Shown here: positions 7,602 to 16,198 of the stretch, one piece after another | Layout: each line of letters begins with the position of its first letter | Position numbering within the stretch: the stretch's first letter is position 1 | Assembly (NCBI RefSeq): GCF_025822245.1 | Contig: NZ_JACKTL010000052.1 | Location: 1 to 64,000, forward strand | Direction of reading: 5' to 3' | Origin: Mycolicibacterium hodleri | GTDB taxonomy: Bacteria > Actinomycetota > Actinomycetes > Mycobacteriales > Mycobacteriaceae | Length of the DNA: 64,000 nt | Position numbers and translations under genes: made by a program | The notes under the pieces: model-generated | The model's database searches: none | What the model saw: only the letters and a program-made list of their open reading frames with translations | Told to the model about the DNA's origin: nothing

Positions 7602-8378
7602 ATGACCGACTTCGCCGACGCCGCATTCGGGGAACAACCCGGCCGCTGGCCCCTTCCCCCGGCGACCACCCCGACGGACCTGTGGCTACGTGCCGTCGCG
7701 GCCGGGGGACAGGGCCGCTACTGCGCGGCCCTTGCCGACCTCGACGCGCTCGCCCGTATCCACCCCCAGGGCGCAGTGGCGTCGCTCGCCAGCAGCACCC
7801 GCGCGTCGTTCCTTCGCCAGTTGGGCGGACACCGCGTCGCCCGTGGTTGGGACGGCCGGGCCTGGGCGGCCGCCGGCTCGGACGTCACCGCGGGCACCGA
7901 TGCGCTCGTCGGGCTGGCCGCCGACGCGTTGGGCGTGGGCCGATTCGCTCTGTCGGCGCAACTGTTGCTACGCGCCCACAATCTGCTGGGCGCCGGCGCC
8001 GGCCGACTGCCGATCCGCCTGGCCTGGGTCAGCGCGGAACTGTCGATGTTCACCGGCGACGGTGCCGCCGCGGTGGCTCACGCCAGGCGCGCGGTGGACC
8101 TGGCGTCGGACTTCGGCTCGGCGCGCCATGACACCAAGTCCCGGGTCGTCCTGGCGGCCGCGCTCTGCTCCGTCGGCGACCTCGAGGCGTCCCGTGACGT
8201 GGCCGACGACGCCCTGTCGAGCGCCAAGGGGCTCGGGCTGGTGCCGCTGATCTGGGCCGTGGCGTGCCTGCTCGCCGACATCGGAAGCGCCGTGCACTCC
8301 CCGGCGCAGATTGCCGCAGTTCGCGACGCGTCGGCAGACCTCGTCCGCCACCGGGGCGGCGCGTGGACGGCGCGGTGA
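7602..8378 (+). CDS. Conserved hypothetical protein (Rv3415c homologue), helical-repeat type
   Basis: About 258 residues, Ala/Leu-rich and probably all-helical, with TPR-like patterns (ALADLDALARIHPQGAVAS, AVAHARRAVDLASDFG, GDLEASRDVADDALSSAK). It lies directly upstream of sigD, as Rv3415c does in M. tuberculosis. The function is not established. I chose ATG 7602 because the upstream 297 bp of open frame look non-coding. There is no strong ribosome-binding site, so the start is uncertain. Confidence 0.75.
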   Translation: MTDFADAAFGEQPGRWPLPPATTPTDLWLRAVAAGGQGRYCAALADLDALARIHPQGAVASLASSTRASFLRQLGGHRVARGWDGRAWAAAGSDVTAGTDALVGLAADALGVGRFALSAQLLLRAHNLLGAGAGRLPIRLAWVSAELSMFTGDGAAAVAHARRAVDLASDFGSARHDTKSRVVLAAALCSVGDLEASRDVADDALSSAKGLGLVPLIWAVACLLADIGSAVHSPAQIAAVRDASADLVRHRGGAWTAR

Positions 8379-8466
8379 GTCTGCGAGTCACTGGACGATC
8401 ACTAGTCTTTAGCTGGCACACCCGCCGATATCCGCCCCATCCGTAACGCTGGAGATACTGCCCACG

Positions 8467-9045
8467 ATGACAATTTCGGGAGACAGTCTCGATGGTGTCG
8501 TGGCCAGAGCGGTTAACGGCGATCGGGATGCACTCCGGGAAGTGCTGGAGACCATCCGGCCGATCGTCTTCCGGTATTGCCGGGCGAGGGTCGGATCAGC
8601 GGAACGCAGCGGTCTGTCAGCAGACGACGTTGCTCAGGAGGTGTGCTTGGCCGCCATCACGGCGCTGCCGCGCTACAAGGATCAGGGACGACCGTTCCTG
8701 GCCTTCGTCTACGGCATCGCCGCTCACAAGGTTGCAGACGCTCACCGCGCCCAAGGGCGCAACCGGGCCGACGCAACCGACACCCTTCCGGACCGACCCT
8801 CGCTCGAGGCCGGTCCCGAACAGATGGCGATGGACTCGGACGCAGCTGAACGCATGAACAAACTGCTGGCAATCCTGCCCGAGAAGCAACGAGAGATCCT
8901 GGTACTGCGGGTGGTCGTCGGCATGAGCGCCGAGGAGACCGCCGAGGCCGTCGGCAGCACTGCCGGCGCCGTGCGGGTCGCCCAACACCGGGCGCTGGCA
9001 CGACTCAAGGGCGAACTGAACGGAACGGGACGCGCTGATGCCTGA
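8467..9045 (+). CDS. sigD: ECF sigma factor SigD
   Basis: This 192-residue ECF sigma factor has region 2 (FRYCRARVG to RPFLAFVYGIAAHKVADAHR) and region 4 (LPEKQREILVLRVVVGMSAEETAEAVGSTAGAVRVAQHRAL). Gene order after the Rv3415c homologue and before rsdA identifies SigD, which in M. tuberculosis drives stationary-phase and starvation genes. ATG 8467. The 3' end overlaps the anti-sigma gene by 8 bp, which suggests coupled translation and matched stoichiometry. Confidence 0.95.
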   Translation: MTISGDSLDGVVARAVNGDRDALREVLETIRPIVFRYCRARVGSAERSGLSADDVAQEVCLAAITALPRYKDQGRPFLAFVYGIAAHKVADAHRAQGRNRADATDTLPDRPSLEAGPEQMAMDSDAAERMNKLLAILPEKQREILVLRVVVGMSAEETAEAVGSTAGAVRVAQHRALARLKGELNGTGRADA

Positions 9046-10264
9046 TTCCAGTCGGTGGACCAATGGCGGCGGAGATCCGTCGCTCAACGAGATCAACCGC
9101 GCCGATCGCTTCTTCGAGGCGCTCGCCGCCAAGCAACCCGCCTACCCGACCGACCATGCGGAGGCCGAACTGGCCTTCCTCTTCGCCGGGCTCCGCGACG
9201 ACGTGCGCGACGCGCCGGTCACCTCGCCGGTCTCGCTGAGTGCCGCCGTCGAGGCCCTCAACGGCGGCATGGCCAAGAACAGAAGCCCCCGCCGACATCT
9301 CGCGGTCGTCGGCTCGGTGGCCGCCGCCATGCTGTGCATCGGCGGCTTCGGGACGGCCGTGTACGGCGCCGGGCCCGGGGACAGCCTGTACGGCATACGG
9401 ACCGCCCTGTTCGGGCAGCACGAGCAGACCCGCGACGACCAGGTGTCCCTGGCGTCCGCGCAGCTTCAGCAGGTGCAGCAGCTCATCGACAACGGGCAGT
9501 GGGAAGAGGCGCAGAGCAAGCTCGTCGCCGTCAGCACGACCGTGCAGGACGTCGGCCAGGTCGAACAGAAGCAGCAGCTCGTCGAGCAGTGGAACGCGTT
9601 GACCTACAAGGTGGTCGAGCAGGACCCCGCCGCCACGTTGCCGCCGGGGGAGCCGTTGCCGGCCCTGCCCTCGTCGCCGTTGACCTGGCTGCCGGTGCCG
9701 GTGATCGACGCGACCCCGAGTTCGGACACCACGACGTCGGACTCGCCGACCACTACGCCGTCGACGTCGGAGACCACCGAGACCACCGAGACCTCGCCCT
9801 CGGATTCGACGGTGGCGCCCGGGAGCACCACGCCGCCGTCCGACCAAACGTCGACGTCTCCGTCGTCCTCGACCGCGTCGCCGACCTCGACGTCCGTGCC
9901 GTCCACGTCTGGGTCGTCGCCGGTGGCGGAACCCGGGCCCCCGTCGTCGACTCCGCCGAGCAGCACCGCGGCAGCGCCGAGCAGCACGACCGTGACCACC
10001 ACCGCTGCCCCGAGCACGACCACCACCACGACCGTGACGCGGCAGCCGGCCGCTACTCAGCAGTCGTCGACGTCACCGACCGCCTCGTCGCCCGCCGAAC
10101 GGCCGACCTCGACCATCGCGGAACCACCTGCGGTTCCCCCGCGGGTAACCCCGACGCCGGCGCCAGCCGCTACCGCACCGGCGCAGCCCAGCCCGGCGGC
10201 CACCTCGACGGCGCCCGCGGCACCAACCGCGACGACCACGACGACGGTCGTACCGCCGGCCTAG
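9038..10264 (+). CDS. rsdA: Anti-sigma-D factor RsdA
   Basis: 408 residues. The N-terminal cytosolic part (residues 1-85; FFEALAAKQPAYPTDHAEAELAF) is the SigD-binding region. A membrane helix follows at about 87-110 (HLAVVGSVAAAMLCIGGFG), then an extracytoplasmic helical region rich in Gln, then a Ser/Thr/Pro low-complexity tail of about 200 residues. RsdA releases SigD by proteolysis in M. tuberculosis, where ClpXP1P2 degrades the cytosolic fragment. The ATG at 9038 lies inside sigD. The STP tail is unusually long and could be O-mannosylated (inference). Confidence 0.9.
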   Translation: MPDSSRWTNGGGDPSLNEINRADRFFEALAAKQPAYPTDHAEAELAFLFAGLRDDVRDAPVTSPVSLSAAVEALNGGMAKNRSPRRHLAVVGSVAAAMLCIGGFGTAVYGAGPGDSLYGIRTALFGQHEQTRDDQVSLASAQLQQVQQLIDNGQWEEAQSKLVAVSTTVQDVGQVEQKQQLVEQWNALTYKVVEQDPAATLPPGEPLPALPSSPLTWLPVPVIDATPSSDTTTSDSPTTTPSTSETTETTETSPSDSTVAPGSTTPPSDQTSTSPSSSTASPTSTSVPSTSGSSPVAEPGPPSSTPPSSTAAAPSSTTVTTTAAPSTTTTTTVTRQPAATQQSSTSPTASSPAERPTSTIAEPPAVPPRVTPTPAPAATAPAQPSPAATSTAPAAPTATTTTTVVPPA

Positions 10265-10297
10265 CCGGCTTGGGTGTGACGAGGGAGAAGTAAGCCC

Positions 10298-10702
10298 TCA
10301 GCGATATCCGTCGGATTCCGTCGTCGCCTCGTTCAGCGAGGCGTCGGCGTAACCGCGGCAGTAGTCCCACGTGACGTAGGCATCCGGTTCGGGATCGTAG
10401 GCGGGCTCGTGGGGTCGCACGGTGCCGTCCACCAGCAGCTGCAGGAGGTTGGCCCGCAACATGTCCCAGTCGTGATAGTGGTCCTGCTGGCATTCGTCAC
10501 AGCAGACGACCAGACCGCGAATGCCCTTGTGCGCCAGAAGCGCTTCGTACACGGCAAGATCGGCCAAATCGGCCTCGACAGCAATGCGTTCCTGGGAGTC
10601 GAGTGGCTGGCCAGGCTCCAGTGCGTCGAGCGCCGCGGTGGGGTCGCTCGGATCATCGGCGAAGGGATCGGGCGGCAAACCCGGTGGCAGATGGTCACGC
10701 AC
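10298..10702 (-). CDS. DUF5319 family protein (Rv3412 homologue)
   Basis: 134 residues, acidic, with a CCDECQQDHYHDWDMLRANLL core. The two adjacent Cys plus a third, followed by His residues, suggest a metal site. Function is unknown. Position between rsdA (convergent) and guaB2 (divergent) matches Rv3412. The start is GTG 10702 (MRDHLPPGLP after initiation). Family size is about 135 residues, so it is complete. Confidence 0.85.
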   Translation of the reverse strand: MRDHLPPGLPPDPFADDPSDPTAALDALEPGQPLDSQERIAVEADLADLAVYEALLAHKGIRGLVVCCDECQQDHYHDWDMLRANLLQLLVDGTVRPHEPAYDPEPDAYVTWDYCRGYADASLNEATTESDGYR

Positions 10703-10827
10703 GGCTCCACACTACTCAGCACGCCGGGGTGCGCGCCAGCCGTCCACACCGTAGACCACGGCTCGCTCGCGGCATGTCCGGTGTTGCAACCGCGTTGCCA
10801 ACGGTGCGTGGAACCCAAGCTCTGCGC

Positions 10828-10849
10828 GGGACCCCGATAGGATGGTCCC
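10828..10849 (+). promoter_or_regulatory. Candidate -10 region of guaB2 within an inverted repeat
   Basis: GGGACC (10828-10833) and GGTCCC (10844-10849) flank TAGGAT (10838-10843), a plausible -10 hexamer 35 bp before the guaB2 start. No clear -35 is seen. The repeat might be an operator. Confidence 0.35.
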
Positions 10850-10878
10850 TTAGTCCTGCGCCACCTGGAGGCCCACCC

Positions 10879-12420
10879 ATGTCGATCGCTGAAAGCGACC
10901 TTCCCATCGCCGTACCGGTGTCCACCGGAGGGGACGATCCCACCAAGATCGCAATGCTCGGGCTGACGTTCGACGACGTTCTCCTGCTCCCCGCGGCATC
11001 CGACGTCGTTCCGGCCAACGCGAACACGTCCAGCCAGCTGACCAGGCGCATCCGCCTGCGGGTGCCGCTGGTCAGCTCGGCGATGGACACCGTGACCGAA
11101 TCGCGGATGGCCATCGCGATGGCCCGCGCCGGCGGCATGGGCGTGCTGCACCGCAACCTGCCCGTCGCCGAACAGGCCGGGCAGGTCGAGACGGTCAAGC
11201 GTTCCGAGGCGGGCATGGTCACCGATCCCGTCACGTGCTCCCCGTCCAACACGCTCGCCGAAGTCGACGCCATGTGCGCCCGGTTCCGCATCTCGGGGCT
11301 GCCCGTCGTGGACGGGAACGGGCAACTCGTCGGCATCATCACCAACCGTGACATGCGCTTCGAAGTCGACATGAACAAGCCGGTGTCCGAGGTGATGACC
11401 AAGGCGCCGCTGATCACCGCGCAAGCGGGTGTGACGGCCGACGCCGCGCTCGGCCTGCTGCGTCGGCACAAGATCGAGAAGCTGCCGATCGTCGACGGCA
11501 ACGGCAAGCTGACCGGCCTCATCACCGTCAAGGACTTCGTCAAGACCGAGCAGTTCCCGCTGGCCACCAAGGACAGCGACGGCCGTCTGCTGGTCGGCGC
11601 CGCGGTCGGCGTCGGCGGCGACGCCCGGGAGCGGGCCATGACCCTCGTCGACGCGGGCGTCGACGTCGTCATCGTCGACACCGCGCACGCCCACAACCGT
11701 GGCGTGCTGGACATGGTGCACTGGGTCAAGACCGTCGCCGGGGACCGCGTCGAGGTGGTCGGCGGCAACGTCGCCACCCGCGCTGCGGCCCTCGCGCTGG
11801 TCGAGGCCGGCGCCGACGCCGTGAAGGTGGGCGTCGGCCCCGGCTCCATCTGCACCACGCGCGTCGTCGCCGGAGTCGGAGCACCGCAGATCACCGCCAT
11901 CCTCGAAGCCGTCGCGGCGTGCGCGCCGCATGGCGTTCCGGTGATCGCGGACGGCGGCCTGCAGTATTCGGGCGACATCGCCAAGGCCCTGGCGGCCGGC
12001 GCGTCGACCGCCATGCTGGGGTCCCTGCTCGCGGGCACTGCCGAAGCGCCCGGCGACCTCATCTTCGTCAACGGCAAGCAGTTCAAGAGTTACCGAGGCA
12101 TGGGGTCATTGGGCGCCATGCAGGGCCGGGGCGAGCAGAAGAGCTACTCCAAGGACCGCTACTTCCAGGACGACGTGTTGAGCGAGGACAAGCTGGTGCC
12201 CGAGGGCATCGAGGGCAGGGTGCCGTTCCGCGGTCCGCTGTCGACCGTCATCCACCAGCTCACGGGTGGGCTCCGCGCGGCGATGGGGTACACCGGGTCG
12301 CCGACCATCGAGCACCTTCAGCAGGCGCAGTTCGTCCAGATCACCGCGGCGGGGCTCAAGGAGAGCCATCCGCACGACATCACGATGACGACCGAAGCCC
12401 CCAACTACTACGCGCGCTAG
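10879..12420 (+). CDS. guaB2: IMP dehydrogenase GuaB2
   Basis: 513 residues. Converts IMP to XMP with NAD, the committed step to GMP. A TIM barrel is split by two CBS domains (about residues 115-235; VTDPVTCSPSNTLAEV, VMTKAPLITAQAG). The catalytic loop GPGSICTTR places the nucleophile at C325; the flap region (RGMGSLGAMQGR) and YRGMGS IMP-phosphate contacts are present. ATG 10879 follows CTGGAGG (10865-10871). The frame is open further upstream, but that overlaps the divergent gene. guaB3 follows 44 bp downstream and guaA lies about 4 kb away. Confidence 0.97.
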   Translation: MSIAESDLPIAVPVSTGGDDPTKIAMLGLTFDDVLLLPAASDVVPANANTSSQLTRRIRLRVPLVSSAMDTVTESRMAIAMARAGGMGVLHRNLPVAEQAGQVETVKRSEAGMVTDPVTCSPSNTLAEVDAMCARFRISGLPVVDGNGQLVGIITNRDMRFEVDMNKPVSEVMTKAPLITAQAGVTADAALGLLRRHKIEKLPIVDGNGKLTGLITVKDFVKTEQFPLATKDSDGRLLVGAAVGVGGDARERAMTLVDAGVDVVIVDTAHAHNRGVLDMVHWVKTVAGDRVEVVGGNVATRAAALALVEAGADAVKVGVGPGSICTTRVVAGVGAPQITAILEAVAACAPHGVPVIADGGLQYSGDIAKALAAGASTAMLGSLLAGTAEAPGDLIFVNGKQFKSYRGMGSLGAMQGRGEQKSYSKDRYFQDDVLSEDKLVPEGIEGRVPFRGPLSTVIHQLTGGLRAAMGYTGSPTIEHLQQAQFVQITAAGLKESHPHDITMTTEAPNYYAR

Positions 12421-12464
12421 GGAACCGCCGATGAGCGCTCGCGCGAAGAGAGACAATCCGAAAC

Positions 12465-13613
12465 ATGCGTGACATGGTCGAAATCGGCATGGGCCGAACC
12501 GCCCGCCGTACCTATGAACTCCGCGACATCAACATCGTGCCGTCGCGACGGACGCGGTCGTCGCAGGACGTGTCGACGGCGTGGCAGCTCGACGCCTACC
12601 GCTTCGAGGTTCCCGTCGTCGCACATCCCACCGACGCCCTGGTGTCGGTCGAGTTCGCCATCGAGCTGGGCCGGCTCGGCGGTCTCGGGGTGCTCAACGG
12701 CGAGGGGCTGATCGGCCGGCACGCCGACGTCGAGGCCAAGGTCGCGCAGGTGGTCGAGGCCGCCGCGAAGGAGCCCGACTCGTCGGCCGCGATCCGGCTG
12801 CTGCAGCAGTTCCACTCGGCGCCGTTGGATCCGGAGTTGCTGGGCAGCGCCGTCGCCCGCATTCGCGAGGCCGGCGTCACCACCGCCGTGCGCGTCAGCC
12901 CGCAGAACGCCCAGGCCCTCACCCCGGCACTCGTCGCCGCCGGGATCGACCTGCTCGTCATCCAGGGCACCATCATCTCCGCCGAGCGCGTCGCCCAGGA
13001 TCGCAACGGGTCCGGCGAGCCGCTGAACCTCAAGACCTTCATCTCCGAGCTCGACGTGCCGGTGGTCGCCGGCGGCGTGCTCGACCATCGCACCGCACTG
13101 CACCTCATGCGGACCGGCGCGGCAGGCGTGATCGTCGGCTACGGCTCGACCTCGGGGGTGACCACCAGCGACGAGGTGCTCGGCATCAGCGTCCCCATGG
13201 CCACCGCCATCGCCGACGCGGCCGCCGCGCGCCGCGAATACCTCGACGAGACCGGTGGCCGCTACGTCCACGTGCTCGCCGACGGCGACATCCACACCTC
13301 CGGCGAACTCGCCAAGGCCATCGCCTGCGGTGCCGACGCCGTCGTGCTCGGGACACCGCTGGCGACGGCCTCCGAGGCGCTCGGCGACGGCTGGTTCTGG
13401 CCCTCGGCTGCCGCGCACCCGTCGCTGCCCCGCGGCGCCATGCTTCAGGTCGCCCACGGCGAGCGCCCGTCGCTGGAGCAGGTGCTCACCGGACCGTCCG
13501 ACGATCCGTTCGGCTCGCTGAACCTCGTCGGTGGCCTGCGGAGGTCGATGGCCAAGGCCGGCTACTGCGATCTCAAGGAATTCCAGAAGGTTGGTCTGAC
13601 GGTCGGTTCCTGA
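12465..13613 (+). CDS. guaB3: GuaB3, IMPDH-family protein without CBS domains
   Basis: 382 residues, an IMPDH/GMP-reductase-type TIM barrel with no CBS insertion (MGRTARRTYELRDINIVPSRRTRSS at the N-terminus, GGLRRSMAKAGYCDLKEFQKVGL at the C-terminus). Actinobacterial GuaB3 is always paired with guaB2. Its exact activity in mycobacteria has been unclear and the usual SICTTR loop is not recognisable. A second ATG at 12474 (MVEIGMGR) matches the M. tuberculosis start, so the protein may be three residues shorter. Same operon as guaB2. Confidence 0.93.
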   Translation: MRDMVEIGMGRTARRTYELRDINIVPSRRTRSSQDVSTAWQLDAYRFEVPVVAHPTDALVSVEFAIELGRLGGLGVLNGEGLIGRHADVEAKVAQVVEAAAKEPDSSAAIRLLQQFHSAPLDPELLGSAVARIREAGVTTAVRVSPQNAQALTPALVAAGIDLLVIQGTIISAERVAQDRNGSGEPLNLKTFISELDVPVVAGGVLDHRTALHLMRTGAAGVIVGYGSTSGVTTSDEVLGISVPMATAIADAAAARREYLDETGGRYVHVLADGDIHTSGELAKAIACGADAVVLGTPLATASEALGDGWFWPSAAAHPSLPRGAMLQVAHGERPSLEQVLTGPSDDPFGSLNLVGGLRRSMAKAGYCDLKEFQKVGLTVGS

Positions 13614-13672
13614 CCCGTTTTCCCTGCTACCCGAAGCGCGGCTTTACAAGTTAGGGTGTCCTGTCTAGCTAG

Positions 13673-13695
13673 TTACCCGCCGGTAAGTTCATAAT
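13673..13695 (+). promoter_or_regulatory. Candidate leaderless choD promoter with palindromic operator
   Basis: CATAAT at 13690-13695 ends six bases before the choD ATG at 13702, the usual -10 to +1 spacing, so the mRNA is probably leaderless; no ribosome-binding site is seen. Directly upstream, TTACC-N4-GGTAA (13673-13686) is an inverted repeat that would sit in the spacer/-35 zone, as for a TetR-type repressor. It does not resemble the KstR cholesterol-regulon motif. Confidence 0.55.
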
Positions 13696-13701
13696 GGGCA
13701 C

Positions 13702-15438
13702 ATGGTTGCTGACTATGACGTCTTGATCATCGGCTCGGGTTTCGGCGGCAGCACGAGCGCCCTAAGGCTCACCGAGAAGGGCTACCGCGTCGGGGTGCTG
13801 GAGGCCGGTCGCCGGTTCGAAGACCAGGACATGGCGAAGACGTCGTGGGACCTCCGAAAGTTCCTCTGGATGCCGAAGCTCGGCATGTACGGCATCCAGC
13901 GCATCCATCTCCTGCGCAACTGCATGATCCTCGCGGGCGCCGGGGTGGGCGGCGGCTCGCTCAACTACGCCAACACCCTCTACGTCCCGCCGGAGCCCTT
14001 CTTCGCCGACAAGCAGTGGGCCCACATCACCGACTGGCGTGCCGAACTGATGCCGCACTACGACCAGGCCACCCGCATGCTCGGCGTCGTCACCAACCCG
14101 ACGTTCACCGATGCCGACCGCATCCTCAAGGAGGTGGCCGACGACATGGGCGTCGGGGACACCTTCGTCCCCACTCCGGTCGGCGTGTTCTTCGGCGAGG
14201 ACGGAAAGAAGGAGCCGGGCAAGACGGTGCCCGATCCCTACTTCGGTGGCGCCGGCCCCGCCCGCACCGGGTGCATCGAGTGCGGTTCGTGCATGACCGG
14301 CTGCCGCTACGGCGCCAAGAACACCCTGCTGAAGAACTACCTCGGACTCGCGGAATCCGCTGGTGCACAGATCATTCCGATGACGACCGTGACGGGATTC
14401 GACGAACAGCCCGACGGCAGCTGGAAGGTCCACACCGTCAGAACCGGTCGCTGGTTGCGCAAGAAGAAGCACACCTACACCGCCTCGACGGTGATCCTCG
14501 CCGCCGGCACGTGGGGCACGCAGCAGCTGCTGCACAAGATGCGCGACACCGGCCGCCTGCCCAAGCTGAGCAACCAGCTCGGCGTCCTCACCCGCACCAA
14601 CTCCGAATCGATCGTCGGGGCGGGCCGCCTGCGGGTGCGCGACGATCTCGACCTCACCCACGGCGTGGCGATCACGTCGTCGATCCATCCGACCGAAGAC
14701 ACCCACATCGAGCCCTGCCGCTACGGCAAGGGGTCCAACGCCATGGGCCTGCTGCAGACGCTGATGACCGACGGCGTCCTCCCGGACGGGACCGGCGTGC
14801 CGCGCTGGAAGCAACTAATCCAGTCCGCCCAGTCCGACCCCAAGGGCACTCTGCGTCTGCTGAACCCGCGCCGCTGGAGCGAGCGCACGATGATCGCGCT
14901 GGTGATGCAGCACCTCGACAACTCGATCACCACCTACACCAAGAAGAGCAGGCTGGGATTCCGGCGGATGGTCAGCAAGCAGGGCCACGGGCTGCCCAAC
15001 CCGACCTGGATTCCGGCGGGCAACGAGGTCACCCGCAGGATCGCCAAGAAGATCGACGGCGTTGCGGGCGGTACCTGGGGAGAGCTGTTCAACATTCCGT
15101 TGACGGCACACTTCCTGGGCGGCGCGACCATCGGCGACAGCGTCGAGACCGGCGTCATCGACCCGTACCACCGGGTGCACGGCTATCCGACGCTGTCGGT
15201 GGTCGACGGCGCGGCGATCTCGGCGAACATGGGCGTCAACCCGTCGTTGAGCATTACCGCCCAAGCCGAGCGTGCGGCCTCGCTGTGGCCCAACAAGGGC
15301 GAGGTTGACCAGCGGCCCGCGCAGGGTCAGCCGTACGAGCGTCTGGAGCCCGTCGCCCCCCGTCATCCCGTCGTCCCGGCCCACGCACCTGCGGCGTTGC
15401 GTCGCCTACCGATCGAACCGGTCAGCTCGGCGGGTTGA
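13702..15438 (+). CDS. choD: GMC-type cholesterol oxidase ChoD
   Basis: 578 residues. FAD-binding N-terminus (VLIIGSGFGGSTSALRLTEKG, residues about 7-27), the GMC FAD contacts (GAGVGGGSLNYANTLYVPP), a CIECGSCMTGCRYGAKNT segment and the C-terminal GMC block (MGVNPSLSITAQAERAA). It matches Rv3409c ChoD and follows guaB3 as there. It would oxidise cholesterol or related 3-beta-hydroxysteroids; in mycobacteria its role in cholesterol breakdown is debated beside 3-beta-HSD. No signal peptide. ATG 13702 is supported by the leaderless promoter. Confidence 0.92.
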   Translation: MVADYDVLIIGSGFGGSTSALRLTEKGYRVGVLEAGRRFEDQDMAKTSWDLRKFLWMPKLGMYGIQRIHLLRNCMILAGAGVGGGSLNYANTLYVPPEPFFADKQWAHITDWRAELMPHYDQATRMLGVVTNPTFTDADRILKEVADDMGVGDTFVPTPVGVFFGEDGKKEPGKTVPDPYFGGAGPARTGCIECGSCMTGCRYGAKNTLLKNYLGLAESAGAQIIPMTTVTGFDEQPDGSWKVHTVRTGRWLRKKKHTYTASTVILAAGTWGTQQLLHKMRDTGRLPKLSNQLGVLTRTNSESIVGAGRLRVRDDLDLTHGVAITSSIHPTEDTHIEPCRYGKGSNAMGLLQTLMTDGVLPDGTGVPRWKQLIQSAQSDPKGTLRLLNPRRWSERTMIALVMQHLDNSITTYTKKSRLGFRRMVSKQGHGLPNPTWIPAGNEVTRRIAKKIDGVAGGTWGELFNIPLTAHFLGGATIGDSVETGVIDPYHRVHGYPTLSVVDGAAISANMGVNPSLSITAQAERAASLWPNKGEVDQRPAQGQPYERLEPVAPRHPVVPAHAPAALRRLPIEPVSSAG

Positions 15439-15500
15439 TCGACATCCCCTGGTGACCAAGATGGCTGCAGTTCCGGTCGCCCGGCTGAGACAATGACGCC

Positions 15501-16172
15501 GTGAACTACATTCAGCGCCGCCGCGCGCGGCTGCTGATCAGACGGGCGCAGCCCTTCGCCGACGAGCCGCTGACGGCCGTCGCCAACTTCACCTGGGTGG
15601 GCAGCGGCATGGGCGCCCAAGCCGGGGCGTCCGGGCGCGAGGACCTCGCCGGCGGCCTGCCGATGTGGACGTTGATCGGCGCGGGCGCCACCCGGCTGTT
15701 CATCGTCGAAACCGACGAGCTCGACCCCGACCGTGGCGAGCGACTCGTCGGGTCGTGGCCCCTGAACCAGACCCAGATCGACGAGGAAGGCCTCGACCGC
15801 AAGGTGGGCCCGGTCCAGCTCGGCGTCTACCGCGCCATCAGGTTCACCCTGCCCCGCCGCGATCCCGCCGTCCTGCAGCCGTTCGGCCGCGAGGTCGAGG
15901 ACTTGCTCGAGGCCCACCGCGCGGCGCAACCCAACACCCGCAGCTCCGACGGACTGACCCAGGTGGCGCTGATGACCACCTCGCGCGACTCCGCCGACGA
16001 CGACGCCTTCTTCGTTCTCACCTACCACGACGGCCGCACGTCGTCGGTCCCGGTCGGCGAGGCCCACGACCTTTTCGGCGAACTGCAAGACCTCCCCGGC
16101 TTCGACAACGAGGAGTTCATCCGGGCGATCGCCGTCACCGACGAGGGCGTGTCCGTGCTGTGGCGGGCCTGA
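15501..16172 (+). CDS. Conserved hypothetical protein, 223 aa
   Basis: Soluble, no signal peptide or membrane helix. Begins MNYIQRRRARLLIRRAQPF, has a possible strand-rich middle (WTLIGAGATRLFIVETDEL) and a C-terminal stretch (FFVLTYHDGRTSSVPVGEAH). I do not recognise a family. GTG 15501 is the start; the nearby ATG at 15493 is out of frame and runs into a stop. It stands between choD and guaA with 26 bp to guaA, so it may share their transcript. Confidence 0.7.
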   Translation: MNYIQRRRARLLIRRAQPFADEPLTAVANFTWVGSGMGAQAGASGREDLAGGLPMWTLIGAGATRLFIVETDELDPDRGERLVGSWPLNQTQIDEEGLDRKVGPVQLGVYRAIRFTLPRRDPAVLQPFGREVEDLLEAHRAAQPNTRSSDGLTQVALMTTSRDSADDDAFFVLTYHDGRTSSVPVGEAHDLFGELQDLPGFDNEEFIRAIAVTDEGVSVLWRA

Positions 16173-16198
16173 ACGGCGTGCGCCACTAGACTGAGCGG

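Noticed and set aside
10603..10878. N-terminal extension of guaB2 by 92 codons
   Set aside because: It overlaps the divergent DUF5319 gene, and the ATG at 10879 has a strong ribosome-binding site and fits known GuaB2 N-termini.
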